DNA from: Thermococcus celericrescens | Lineage (GTDB): Archaea > Methanobacteriota_B > Thermococci > Thermococcales > Thermococcaceae | Assembly: GCF_001484195.1 (NCBI RefSeq) | Contig: NZ_LLYW01000008.1 | Coordinates: 35,941-99,940, forward strand | Length of the DNA stretch: 64,000 bases | Direction of reading: 5' to 3' | Program-made: the position numbers and the translations under genes | Notes under the pieces: model-generated | Database searches by the model: none | What the model was told of the DNA's origin: nothing | What the model saw: only the letters and a program-made list of their open reading frames with translations | Shown here: in pieces, positions 36,436-44,197 of the stretch | Position numbering within the stretch: position 1 is the first letter of the stretch | Layout of the letters: every line of letters begins with the position of its first letter

Positions 36436-36654
36436 ATGCGCGTTGTTTCGGTGTTTGAGTTGAGGGAGCTTTCCCTCAGGAAGGCCATGAAGAAGCTCGA
36501 CGAAGCCGAGTGGGTCATCGACGAGGACGGCCTCTTCTACCTGGCCGACCTCTACAAGGACTTCATGCCGGCGGGAGAAATCGGGAGATTTCTCCAGAAT
36601 TCTGTTACACAGCATAAGAATCCGGAGAACGAAGCAAGGACGGTGAGAGCATGA
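36436..36654 (+). CDS. small hypothetical protein
   Basis: 72 aa, starts directly after the previous stop. A helix (ELSLRKAMKKLDEA) and WVIDEDGLFYLADLYKDFMP, then an unstructured tail. The 3' portion, from about 36581 to 36625, resembles the terminator/promoter block at 41535-41583. Function unknown. Confidence 0.65.
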   Translation: MRVVSVFELRELSLRKAMKKLDEAEWVIDEDGLFYLADLYKDFMPAGEIGRFLQNSVTQHKNPENEARTVRA

Positions 36655-36845
36655 GGAAGCGCGGCAGACCACCAGTCATGAAGGCCTGGCGTGTGAGGAT
36701 CCACAACAACGGCAAGAGACGAGACATCATAATCAAGGCCAAAACGCGGGAAGAAGCCGAGGAAATGGCGCGCTTCATTGTCAAGCAGAGCTTTCCTTTT
36801 TCGAACTTCTCAGTCCGCAGGTTTTACGGGAAGGTGAGAGTATGA
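36651..36845 (+). CDS. small basic protein
   Basis: 64 aa, 4-base overlap with the previous gene. N-terminal Arg/Lys-rich run (MRKRGRPP), a beta strand, and the helix KAKTREEAEEMARFIVKQ. A nucleic-acid-binding role is possible from charge; no family recognised. Confidence 0.65.
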   Translation: MRKRGRPPVMKAWRVRIHNNGKRRDIIIKAKTREEAEEMARFIVKQSFPFSNFSVRRFYGKVRV

Positions 36846-37189
36846 CTGAGATAAACGTTGTGTGGGTTCTCGCGAGCCAGCTCGGAGGATTTAGACATTC
36901 AGCCAACGCGTACTGGGTGCTGAGAAAATACAAGCGCCGGCCCGGCTACTCAGCCAGGTACGTGGAGAAGCACTTCTCAGGCTACACGAGTAGCAGCGAG
37001 ACGGAGAAGTTCGAAAGCTTCGAAGAACTCATCCAGTTCCTGGCCGGAGAACACCCAACCCGGAAGAACTACAGCTTCAAAGTTTTCCCAGGGGAAGTTC
37101 TTGAAGCGCTTGAGTCCACCAACAGGGAAACACAGGTCTTCTGGCAGGAGGAGATTGAATACCTCAAGAAGCTCGTCGAGCCGGCATGA
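36842..37189 (+). CDS. hypothetical protein
   Basis: 115 aa, 4-base overlap with the previous gene. Aromatic- and basic-rich N-terminal half (YWVLRKYKRRPGYSARYVEKHF), acidic C-terminal helices. No family recognised; part of the early-looking run 35830-38119. Confidence 0.65.
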   Translation: MTEINVVWVLASQLGGFRHSANAYWVLRKYKRRPGYSARYVEKHFSGYTSSSETEKFESFEELIQFLAGEHPTRKNYSFKVFPGEVLEALESTNRETQVFWQEEIEYLKKLVEPA

Positions 37190-37203
37190 TGGGGTGAGCC
37201 GCA

Positions 37204-37413
37204 ATGCCGCTTCTAATCACATATTTTGAACTGGAGAGGCTCAAGGACTTCAGCCAGGCGCTTGAGAAAGTCGATGAACTGAGAACCCTTGTTCCAGTCC
37301 AGGTGGCCAACATCGAGCTCGAAGAAGAGAAGATAAAACTCGTCCTCCACGTGCCGGCCGATTCTCTCAAACTCACACGCGAGAGCTTCCCCGAGGCGGT
37401 GGTGGTAGCATGA
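37204..37413 (+). CDS. small hypothetical protein
   Basis: 69 aa; amphipathic helix FELERLKDFSQALEKVDEL followed by a beta-rich end. Follows the previous stop by 14 bases with GGGGTGAG. No family recognised. Confidence 0.65.
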   Translation: MPLLITYFELERLKDFSQALEKVDELRTLVPVQVANIELEEEKIKLVLHVPADSLKLTRESFPEAVVVA

Positions 37414-37604
37414 CCGAGTGGGTCGTTATCAGATACAAGTTCAATGAAATAACAAAGTGCTGGGAGTACGACGGGGTGACGATCCTCGGTTCTGATGAGC
37501 TGCTTTTGGAATATCTCCGTTCGCAGGCACACGTTGGTAGCGTGCTACATTACCGATACGAAATCACGGCCATGCTCCGGCCGGAAAGGAGGGATACTGA
37601 ATGA
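37410..37604 (+). CDS. small hypothetical protein
   Basis: 64 aa, 4-base overlap with the previous gene. Mixed alpha/beta with EWVVIRYKFNEITKCWEYDGV. No family recognised. Confidence 0.62.
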   Translation: MTEWVVIRYKFNEITKCWEYDGVTILGSDELLLEYLRSQAHVGSVLHYRYEITAMLRPERRDTE

Positions 37605-38119
37605 CCAACGACGGCGACAGGAGAAACCTCATCACAACCAATAGGGAGATCAGGAGGGTAAGGAGGCAGACCATAAGCGCCATTTTCAACCAGCTTCATG
37701 GATTTACTGCACACGAGGAGTTCTCAGACCTTGTCCAGGAGGCAAAAGAAAAGTACGGCATCACAAGGATCGGCGTCTTCGACGTGGACATGCTCATCTG
37801 GGACTTCAAGAACGGCCTGCCGATAGCACTCCTCGAGGTCAAAAACCGCCACCAGCTCCAGGAAGATGACGGCTACGCCATCTTTGATGAACTCCAGTAC
37901 ACTTTCCTTGAGGACCTCGGCAGCTACCTCGGCGTTCCCGTCTTCTACGTGGTCAAGACACGGGTTAAGTGGCTCGTCTGGAAGGTCGAGAGAGACCTCG
38001 CCGTGAGGAGAAAACTCGCCGACGGGAGGAAGATAGTTCTCCTTCCACTGGACAAGGCCGAACGCTACAACCACGGCGAGATGGTCCACCGCTTCCTAAA
38101 GAAGCTGATGGAGAGGTGA
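37601..38119 (+). CDS. PD-(D/E)XK nuclease-like protein
   Basis: 172 aa, 4-base overlap with the previous gene. The core reads VDMLIWDF, then IALLEVKNRHQ: an Asp on one strand followed after about 14-15 residues by E-x-K, the arrangement of restriction-like/Holliday resolvase nucleases. VPVFYVVKTRVKWLVWKVE is a plausible following strand pair. A role in replication or recombination of the element is likely, but substrate and activity are inferred only. Ends a run of plus-strand genes and converges with the AbrB pair. Confidence 0.6.
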   Translation: MTNDGDRRNLITTNREIRRVRRQTISAIFNQLHGFTAHEEFSDLVQEAKEKYGITRIGVFDVDMLIWDFKNGLPIALLEVKNRHQLQEDDGYAIFDELQYTFLEDLGSYLGVPVFYVVKTRVKWLVWKVERDLAVRRKLADGRKIVLLPLDKAERYNHGEMVHRFLKKLMER

Positions 38120-38129
38120 GAGAATGACC

Positions 38130-38300
38130 TCATTCCTTGTCCTTCTCAAGGATTCCAACGAGCCTAACCTTCACGTAATCGCCAGAATTCAGGTTAAAAA
38201 CCTCTCTAATCTCGCTCGGGATAATGATACGACCCTTAACGTCAATCCGAGCAATCCACTCGACCTCTTCAGGGAGTTTCCTAAACTCCGGGAGCTCCAT
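38130..38300 (-). CDS. AbrB-family DNA-binding protein
   Basis: 56 aa. AbrB core IARIDVKGRIIIPSEIREVFNLNSGDYVKVRL. ATG 38300 lies 6 bases after the stop of the other AbrB gene. The plus-strand frame 38124-38819 covers both as a shadow except for its last part. Confidence 0.82.
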   Translation of the reverse strand: MELPEFRKLPEEVEWIARIDVKGRIIIPSEIREVFNLNSGDYVKVRLVGILEKDKE

Positions 38301-38306
38301 AAGAAC

Positions 38307-38468
38307 TCACTCCTTCCTCATGATCCCGACCAGTTTCACCTTTACGTAGGTCTCCCCACCGCTAATATCCAGCATTCTGCGGATGTCGAGAGGGATCAGA
38401 ATCCTGCCCTGCTTGTCCACTTTGGCAATGAACTCAATATCCTCGGAGATCCGCTCAAACTTCGCCAT
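38307..38468 (-). CDS. AbrB-family DNA-binding protein
   Basis: 53 aa. Core IAKVDKQGRILIPLDIRRML with ISGGETYVKVKLVGI. ATG 38468 is preceded by GGTGGTGAAC and a TATA CTTATATAT near 38500-38508. First of a second AbrB pair; its closing segment (YVKVKLVGI) matches that of its partner (YVKVRLVGI), so they arose by duplication. Confidence 0.82.
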   Translation of the reverse strand: MAKFERISEDIEFIAKVDKQGRILIPLDIRRMLDISGGETYVKVKLVGIMRKE

Positions 38469-38487
38469 GTTCACCACCACTACATAC

Positions 38488-38575
38488 TGCACATTGTGAT
38501 ATATAAGCCTTTTCTGCCAATACTGGAAAACCTTAAATACCAAAATGTGCAATATATGCACGATTTGCACAATGT
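38488..38575. promoter_or_regulatory. operator repeats between divergent promoters
   Basis: TGCACATTGTG at 38488-38498 overlaps the minus-strand AbrB promoter; GTGCA-ATATA-TGCAC at 38547-38561 and TTGCACAATGT at 38565-38575 lie at the start of the plus-strand transcript whose TATA is CTTAAATAC at 38532-38540. The shared TGCACA core on both promoters suggests one regulator for both, perhaps an AbrB dimer. Confidence 0.6.
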
Positions 38576-38591
38576 CCAAAAGGTGAAGCCT

Positions 38592-38819
38592 ATGGCTATG
38601 AAGTTCCAAGTGGCGAAAGTTCTGGAGGTCGAAATTTACGACTTCAGCGCCGTTTACGAACTCGGAGAACTTCTCGGCGTCGAAATTGTGAACGAGGAAG
38701 GAAAACCCGTCGCCGTGATACACGCCAGAGCGCCACAAGACCCAGAACAACTGGCCGATGCCATAGTCAGCACAAAACTCCACGTCGAGGACCTCACCCA
38801 TCTCGTGAGGAGGTCCTGA
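38592..38819 (+). CDS. small hypothetical protein
   Basis: 75 aa from ATG 38592, with AAAGGTGAAG 5 bases upstream; the open frame continues upstream to 38124 but that part is antisense to the AbrB genes. Compact alpha/beta sequence (KFQVAKVLEVEIYDFSAVYE, then PQDPEQLADAIV). First gene of the mcm transcript. Function unknown. Confidence 0.68.
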   Translation: MAMKFQVAKVLEVEIYDFSAVYELGELLGVEIVNEEGKPVAVIHARAPQDPEQLADAIVSTKLHVEDLTHLVRRS

Positions 38820-38874
38820 CCATGCTTTCTTTTCTTTGCAAAAATCTTTCAAAATCGTGCGAGAGGGTGAGAGA

Positions 38875-41319
38875 ATGAGTGAGAGAGATAAGGTTTTGGA
38901 GCAAAATGTTCCGGAGTTGTCCAGCGAGATTTCGGAGAATGAAGGCGAGATAAGTGTTCCAAACGGAACGGAACAGATTGGAACATCGGAATCGGCTTCG
39001 GAACAATTTGGAGCAATTTTTAATGTAATCCAGAAAGCATTCAATCTGGAGAGACCTCGTGATGCTTTGCCTTACTATGTTCTCTGGAGGCATGGTAGGT
39101 TATCGGTTACTAAACTGAAGGAGCTGATGGAGGAGTATAACAGGGAGCTTGGTTATTCTGCGAGTTCCCTTCGTGTGGCTTTGTCCATGCTGAAGAAGGA
39201 TAGGACCAACGTCCTCGAGGTGAAGGACAAGGAGCTTGGCATTACCTACTATGAGCTGAAGTCTGAGGCTATTGAAGAAATCCTGAACGTTCTTCAGGTT
39301 GAGGCTAAGCTCAGGGAGCTGGAGGAGGCCAAGGCTAAGGACCATGAGGATTTGGTGAATCTCGCTCGTGAGTTCCTCAGGGAGTTTTACAGGGATAAGG
39401 TTGAGGAGGCTTTGGCTGCTTCAAAGGATCGATTTATCGTTGTGGATTGGATGGAGTTGAATTCTATCCTACCTCAGCTGGCGGAGGCCGTTGTCGAGCG
39501 TCCTGTTGTCGCTATTAAGGCCTTCAACGATGCCTTGAGGCGGTTCATTGAGGAGGATCTGATGGTCGAGACCAGGGGTGAGTGGTCAGTTCACTTCACG
39601 AACCTCAGGGACAAGCTGAAGCCTGATGATGTTAGAGCGGAGCATGTTGGCAAGCTGGTTGAGATTAAGGGTCTTGTTACGGGGGTGAGCAATGTTCGGT
39701 CGTTTTACAGGAAGGCGGTGTTCGTGTGTTTGGATTGCGGTGCGAGGATGGCGAGGTTGCAACAGCCTCTGAAGCCTCTGGTGAGGCCGAAGAGGTGTGA
39801 GGCCTGTGGCTCGAGGAACGTTGAACTGCTCGAGGAGGAGAGTGATAAGTTGGATTTCCAGTTTTTCAAGGTGCAGGATTCGCCTGAGGATTTGGAGGGT
39901 GGTGAGCCGTCGGAGAGGCTGGCTTACGTGATTGGTCCTCAGGCTGGGATTTTGAAGGGTGGTATGAGGGTGAGGTTGAGCGCTATCGTCAGGGAGCGTG
40001 TTTACAAGAAGGATGATCTCCCGGTCTATGAGCGGGTTCTGGAGGTGAATCATGTGGAGGTTCTGGACAAGGCCATGAGTGTTGAGGAGCTGAGCGAGGA
40101 GGATTTGAGGAGGGTCAGGGAGCTGGCGAGGGTGCATGGGGATAAGCTACCTTACGTGGTGGCTTCTTCGATTGCTCCGAATCTTTACGGCCTGGAGAGG
40201 GAGAAGTTGGGTGCGGCTGTGTCTATTGTTGGTGGTGTCCCGACTCAGGCGAAGCCGAGAGGTCATATCCACCTCTTGTTCGTTGGCGATCCTGGGTGCG
40301 GTAAGACTGAGCTGTTGAGGGCCGTGGAGAGGGTTGCGCCTAAGGCGATCTTTGCCTCTGGTCCTGGGTCGAGTGGTGTTGGCCTTACGGCAACGGTCAG
40401 GAGGAACGAGGTCAGTAGGGGGGACTGGATGATCGTTGGCGGTGCTTTGGTTCTGGCGAGTGGGGGAGTGTGCCTTATTGATGAGCTGGAGAAGATGAAG
40501 GAGGATGAGAGGAAGGCTTTACACACGGCCATGGAACAACAACTTATTCCGATCAACAAGGCCGGGATTAATGTGGTCCTCAGGATTGACACGACGATCA
40601 TGGCAACTGCTAACCCAAAGGGTGGGAAGTTTGACAGGAATAAGACGGTGATTGAGCAGATTGACTTTCCGCCGACGCTTCTTAATCGCTTTGACCTGGC
40701 TTTTGTTGTCCTGGATGATTACCAGGAGGGGGATGATGTCCTGGACTATGTGATGGAGGTGAATGATGCGGGAGCATCTGGTCCTATACCTGAGGACCTG
40801 CTGAGGAAGTTCTTCGTTTACGCGAGGAGTTTGAGGCCGAGGTTCTCGGCGGAGGCTAAGGAGGCCATTAAGGCTGGCTTCAAGGAGCTGAGGAGGAAGT
40901 ATAAGAGCGGGAAAATCGCGCTGAATCTGCGCTATTTCAATGGCCTTATGAGGATTGCGGAGGCATTTGCTAAGCTGAGGCTGAGTGAGACGGTGGAGCC
41001 TGTTGATGTTGAGAGGGCCGTTGGCCTCTTTGAGTCTTCGATCAGGATGATTGCCTATGATCCTGAGACTGATCAGTACGATCTGGCTATCCTCGAGGTT
41101 GGGGTGCCGAGTGATGTGCTGGATCTCCAGGAGAGGGTGATTGACTTGCTAAAAGAACTCTCACCTTTGTTCCCGAATGGTGTTCCGTGGGATGCTGTAG
41201 TGAAGTCTCTGACTGATAGGGGGTATCCGCGGGAGAAGGTGGTTGTGGTCCTCAGGGACCTGGTGATGATGGGGAAGTTGACTGAGACGGAGGCCGGCCG
41301 TTATCGGCTGACTGCGTGA
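38875..41319 (+). CDS. mcm: MCM replicative helicase, element-encoded
   Basis: 814 aa. An N-terminal extension of about 170 residues (acidic, then a winged-helix-like LSVTKLKELMEEYNRELGYSASSLRVALSML) precedes the MCM N domain with its C4 zinc site (CLDCGARM, CEACGSRN). The AAA+ core has Walker A GDPGCGKTELL near residue 472, Walker B CLIDELEKM, sensor 1 ATANPKGGKF and arginine finger LLNRFDLAF; a winged helix closes the protein. It should unwind DNA to replicate the element. Start ATG 38875 with GAGGGTGAGAG; codon usage is G-rich and differs from the host genes. Confidence 0.96.
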   Translation: MSERDKVLEQNVPELSSEISENEGEISVPNGTEQIGTSESASEQFGAIFNVIQKAFNLERPRDALPYYVLWRHGRLSVTKLKELMEEYNRELGYSASSLRVALSMLKKDRTNVLEVKDKELGITYYELKSEAIEEILNVLQVEAKLRELEEAKAKDHEDLVNLAREFLREFYRDKVEEALAASKDRFIVVDWMELNSILPQLAEAVVERPVVAIKAFNDALRRFIEEDLMVETRGEWSVHFTNLRDKLKPDDVRAEHVGKLVEIKGLVTGVSNVRSFYRKAVFVCLDCGARMARLQQPLKPLVRPKRCEACGSRNVELLEEESDKLDFQFFKVQDSPEDLEGGEPSERLAYVIGPQAGILKGGMRVRLSAIVRERVYKKDDLPVYERVLEVNHVEVLDKAMSVEELSEEDLRRVRELARVHGDKLPYVVASSIAPNLYGLEREKLGAAVSIVGGVPTQAKPRGHIHLLFVGDPGCGKTELLRAVERVAPKAIFASGPGSSGVGLTATVRRNEVSRGDWMIVGGALVLASGGVCLIDELEKMKEDERKALHTAMEQQLIPINKAGINVVLRIDTTIMATANPKGGKFDRNKTVIEQIDFPPTLLNRFDLAFVVLDDYQEGDDVLDYVMEVNDAGASGPIPEDLLRKFFVYARSLRPRFSAEAKEAIKAGFKELRRKYKSGKIALNLRYFNGLMRIAEAFAKLRLSETVEPVDVERAVGLFESSIRMIAYDPETDQYDLAILEVGVPSDVLDLQERVIDLLKELSPLFPNGVPWDAVVKSLTDRGYPREKVVVVLRDLVMMGKLTETEAGRYRLTA

Positions 41320-41329
41320 GGTGAGAAAG

Positions 41330-41533
41330 ATGAGGTCTAAGACCGTCTCGGCGAGAGTTGAGCCGGAGTTTTATGAGCGGGTCAGGGCCTTGGCTGGGAG
41401 CCGTGGAGTTACTGTGAGCGACGTGGTAAGGGAGGCTTTGGAGAATGAGCTAGAAGAGGCTGGGATTCTCGAGCAGGTGAACGGCATGGAGGTTCATTAT
41501 CGGAAAAGGAAACCGTGGTGGAAGTTCTGGTGA
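41330..41533 (+). CDS. ribbon-helix-helix protein
   Basis: 67 aa. KTVSARVEPEFYERVRALAGSRGVTVSDVVREALENEL is a classical MetJ/Arc fold. GGTGAG before ATG 41330, 10 bases after the mcm stop, so co-transcribed. A terminator-like hairpin follows. Confidence 0.85.
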   Translation: MRSKTVSARVEPEFYERVRALAGSRGVTVSDVVREALENELEEAGILEQVNGMEVHYRKRKPWWKFW

Positions 41534-41534
41534 G

Positions 41535-41583
41535 CCGGGAGATTTCTCCCGGTTTCTCCAGTTTTTTGTTACACTGCTTAAAT
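41535..41583 (+). terminator. terminator hairpin plus downstream promoter block
   Basis: CCGGGAGA-TT-TCTCCCGG at 41535-41552 followed by a T-rich run (TTTCTCCAGTTTTTT) ends the mcm operon; then GTTACACTGCTTAAAT (41568-41583) gives a TATA for the next operon. Nearly the same GTTACA-y-TGCTTAAAT occurs at 44649-44664, and a partial copy with the hairpin at about 36581-36625. Confidence 0.6.
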
Positions 41584-42132
41584 GGTGAAGGGTGAAAATG
41601 GGTGATTGAGGGGGAAATCCCCCGGTGAAAGGGTGAAAGTGGGTGAAATCCCCGGGTGAAACGGGGGGAAATTGGGTGAAAGGTGGTGAGACTGGTGGAG
41701 GACGCGAGCGGGAGAAGGCTTTACATCTGTCTTCGCTGTGGGAACAAGTTCTGGAGCCGTGCGAAGAAGCCGCAGTGTTCTGTGTGCAAGTCTAAGAGGG
41801 TAATGCTTTACGAGGACTTTCTGAAGCTTCCGCAGGAGAAGCAGGAGGAGATTCTGGGGAAGAGGAAGCAGGAGAGTGGAGAAAAGGTAGAGGCTGCGGG
41901 GGTGAAAGACGGTGAAACTGGGGGGAAATCGGTGAAAGAGGGTGAAGTTTCCCCCGGTGAAGGGGTGAAAATGGGTGAATCACCGGGTGAAAATGGGGGA
42001 AATAAGGTGAAAATGGGTGATTCCCCCAAAATCACCCAAAATCCCCCGGTGAAAAAGGGTGATTCACCCAAGGTCTCCCGGGTGAAATCGGGTGATAAGA
42101 AGGGTGAGAAGGTGAAGGGTGAAAGGGTGAAG
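41582..42132. repeat. dense GGTGAAA/GGTGATT direct repeats
   Basis: More than 20 copies of G(G)GTGA(A/T) spaced 5-20 bp apart, with C-rich complements (TCACCC, ATCCCCC) between them, start in the noncoding leader and continue through the middle of the 41683 gene, where they encode a repetitive Gly/Ser/Lys/Glu linker. Spacing is irregular, so it is not a CRISPR. Confidence 0.7.
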
Positions 42133-42351
42133 CGGTTTTCTCTGCCGAGGCCTAAGCTGTCGTGGAAGGTTTACGCTGTTGGAGTTGGCCTGGCTTTTGC
42201 GTACTATCTCTATAAGGTTGGCTGGTTTGATGAGATGTTCAGGCACTTGAAGAGGCTCGGCGCGTTGAAGGATGCCAAGGAGGAGGACAAGCCGGTCGTC
42301 CGGTCGAGTCCGGTTCTTGGGAAGATTGAGAGCAACTTAAGGAGGGGTTGA
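41683..42351 (+). CDS. zinc-ribbon membrane protein with repetitive linker
   Basis: 222 aa. N-terminal zinc ribbon CLRCGNKF ... CSVCKSKR (four Cys) followed by a low-complexity linker rich in G, E, K, S and P (residues about 65-150), one membrane helix (WKVYAVGVGLAFAYYLYKVGW) and a basic tail. GTG 41683 or 41686 is the start. First gene of the structural operon behind the 41568 promoter. It might link the ATPase or DNA to the virion membrane; that is inference. Confidence 0.72.
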   Translation: MVRLVEDASGRRLYICLRCGNKFWSRAKKPQCSVCKSKRVMLYEDFLKLPQEKQEEILGKRKQESGEKVEAAGVKDGETGGKSVKEGEVSPGEGVKMGESPGENGGNKVKMGDSPKITQNPPVKKGDSPKVSRVKSGDKKGEKVKGERVKRFSLPRPKLSWKVYAVGVGLAFAYYLYKVGWFDEMFRHLKRLGALKDAKEEDKPVVRSSPVLGKIESNLRRG

Positions 42352-42353
42352 AA

Positions 42354-42626
42354 GTGTTTGATAAGGCGAAGCTGGCCATGGCGATGGCGAACCCTGTTAC
42401 TGCCGTGAAGGTGAAGAGGCTTAAAGAGTGGGTTGATTCCCTGCTGGAGGCTTTGAATGAGACTGACGTTGAACCGCCGGAGAGCGGGGACTTTCAGGAT
42501 GCCATCATGACTCTCCTCGGCAAGGCGAGGGTGAAGCACGTGGAGGACAGGAATTCCCTGGTGATTGAGCTGGGGGAGGAGAGGAAGCTTAGGCTTGTGG
42601 CGAGCTTCAAGGTGGTGGGAGAGTGA
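42354..42626 (+). CDS. hypothetical protein
   Basis: 90 aa from GTG 42354, with GGAGGGG 5-6 bases upstream and 2 bases after the previous stop. Basic amphipathic N-terminus, then an alpha/beta part ending VIELGEERKLRLVASFKVV. No family recognised. Confidence 0.68.
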   Translation: MFDKAKLAMAMANPVTAVKVKRLKEWVDSLLEALNETDVEPPESGDFQDAIMTLLGKARVKHVEDRNSLVIELGEERKLRLVASFKVVGE

Positions 42627-42829
42627 GTGGGGTGCTTTTGAGGGTGGAACCAAAAGAGCCGGTTAAGCGTTTTTGTCCGCTGATAAACAGAGAATGCCTG
42701 CGCCATGAGTGCATGTGGTATCTGGCCAATGGCCGGTGTGCCATCGCGGTGATGGCGGTGAGACTGGACGACTTAACGGCGGGAGTCCCAGTTATTAGAC
42801 TATTCCCGGAGTGTGAGGGGAATGAGTGA
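42623..42829 (+). CDS. small Cys-rich protein
   Basis: 68 aa, GTGA overlap with the previous gene. FCPLINRECLRHECMWYLANGRCAI places four Cys within 22 residues, a likely metal site; a fifth Cys is near the end. Function unknown. Confidence 0.68.
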   Translation: MSGVLLRVEPKEPVKRFCPLINRECLRHECMWYLANGRCAIAVMAVRLDDLTAGVPVIRLFPECEGNE

Positions 42830-43472
42830 GGAGGCCGTTGCTCAAGAGGTCGTCCTGGACGAGAAGGACATCACGGCCTTGGTCGAGGACGTTGATAAGG
42901 ACCTCAAGGAAGTCGAGGAGCTGCTGAATGAGGAGGAGGCCGAGGTTGAAGAGGTTGCCGGGACTTCAGGCCTGATGAGTGAGGAGGAGTTCAACGCGAG
43001 GCTGGATGAGTTCGCCGAGAAGGACCACCAGCTTACGGTCCTGGCGAACTACTACGTGAGGACGCTGGAGAGGAAGGCGAAGGAGGCAGGGGTGGATGTG
43101 GACTTTTCCATCTGGTGGGACATTGGCCGGCCGAGCTTTAACTCCGGTCTCTGGTATCTGGAGAAGGTTGAGGGTCAGGTTCTGCAGGTGAGCGGGAAGT
43201 TTGGCCTTTTAGTTGGCGCTGGGTCCCTGCTGTTCCTGACGTGGATGTATAAGAGTGCGGTGAAGAAGGCCAAGGCCGGCGGGGGAAAAGGCCAGGAGTC
43301 GAAGGAACTTCCGTCCAGGACCTCTGCGAAGGAACTTTCGAGCGAGGGGAAGAGGGAGGAGAGGCCGGTGAAGACCGAGATGGAGGCTTTGCGTGAGAGT
43401 GCTAAGCCGAAGGAGCCGGAAAAGCCTGAGAGTGAGCTTCTGGCGAAGATTCGGAAGAACCTTGGCTCTTAA
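42822..43472 (+). CDS. membrane protein with acidic N-terminus
   Basis: 216 aa from ATG 42822 (GAGGGG upstream), overlapping the previous gene by 8 bases. Acidic N-terminal 60 residues, a helical domain (FAEKDHQLTVLANYYVRTLERKAKEAG), one hydrophobic segment (FGLLVGAGSLLFLTWMY) and a Lys/Glu/Pro-rich C-terminus. No family recognised; probably structural. Confidence 0.7.
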   Translation: MSEEAVAQEVVLDEKDITALVEDVDKDLKEVEELLNEEEAEVEEVAGTSGLMSEEEFNARLDEFAEKDHQLTVLANYYVRTLERKAKEAGVDVDFSIWWDIGRPSFNSGLWYLEKVEGQVLQVSGKFGLLVGAGSLLFLTWMYKSAVKKAKAGGGKGQESKELPSRTSAKELSSEGKREERPVKTEMEALRESAKPKEPEKPESELLAKIRKNLGS

Positions 43473-43495
43473 TCTCTTTTTCTGGAGGTGATACC

Positions 43496-44197
43496 TTGGC
43501 GATTCTGGACGTTGATATTCCGTCCTGGTCGATTGACCTGATTTATGGGAACACTGGGAGCGGGAAGAGCTTTTTCGCGGGGTGGCTTATTGAACAGGCT
43601 TACGAGCGGGGTCGGCGGTTCATCGTCCTGGACACGAAGGTTAAGAACCATATCGGCCTGGTTACCCTTCCAGGTGTTCGGCTCCTCAAGGTGAAGGTGG
43701 GTACTAGGTACAACTGGAGGAAGCTTATTGATTTTGACCAGGTCCTCGTGGTTCCGACGAGGGGGACGATCAGCAGGATTGGTGTGGACGGTCTCGTGGA
43801 ACAGTACTACAAGCCGCTTCTGGATGAGCTGTTCAGGAGGGATCGGGATAGGATCATTGTGGTGGAGGAGGCTCATAGGTATAATCCTTCCTCCAGGAGG
43901 CCGGGGAAGGAGTTGGAGCAGTTGTTCAGGGAAGGCCGCGATGGGAAGCTTTACACGGTGGCGATTACGCAGTCCATTGCTGACTTCCCGAAGCTGCTTT
44001 TCCGGCAGGCGCAGAGGCATTTCATCTTCCAGCACTATGTGCCGAATGATGTGATTTACCTCAATCGGATGATCCCTGGGTTCAGCGAGCTGAACGACCG
44101 GCTGAGGGAGCATGATTTGATTGAGTTTATCCCGCCGAATAGGACGCGGATTATCAAGAGGGAGCTGGTAGTTAGGAGGACGAGGCATTTTGGGTGA
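43496..44197 (+). CDS. A32/HerA-type packaging ATPase
   Basis: 233 aa from TTG 43496 with GGAGGTGAT upstream. Walker A YGNTGSGKSFF near residue 17; Walker B DRIIVVEEAHRYNP near residue 117; a sensor-like AITQSIADFPK after it. This is the FtsK/HerA-superfamily ATPase carried by tailless viruses with double-jelly-roll capsids, where it drives genome packaging. Immediately upstream of membrane-protein genes and 0.7 kb from the capsid gene, which supports this role. Confidence 0.9.
   Translation: MAILDVDIPSWSIDLIYGNTGSGKSFFAGWLIEQAYERGRRFIVLDTKVKNHIGLVTLPGVRLLKVKVGTRYNWRKLIDFDQVLVVPTRGTISRIGVDGLVEQYYKPLLDELFRRDRDRIIVVEEAHRYNPSSRRPGKELEQLFREGRDGKLYTVAITQSIADFPKLLFRQAQRHFIFQHYVPNDVIYLNRMIPGFSELNDRLREHDLIEFIPPNRTRIIKRELVVRRTRHFG

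Noticed and set aside
38124..38591. Upstream part of the 231-codon plus-strand frame
   Set aside because: It is antisense to two clear AbrB genes; only the part from ATG 38592 has a ribosome binding site and promoter.
41582..42132. GGTGAAA repeats as a CRISPR array
   Set aside because: Units are 6-8 bp, irregularly spaced and partly coding; no constant repeat of 24-37 bp and no spacers.
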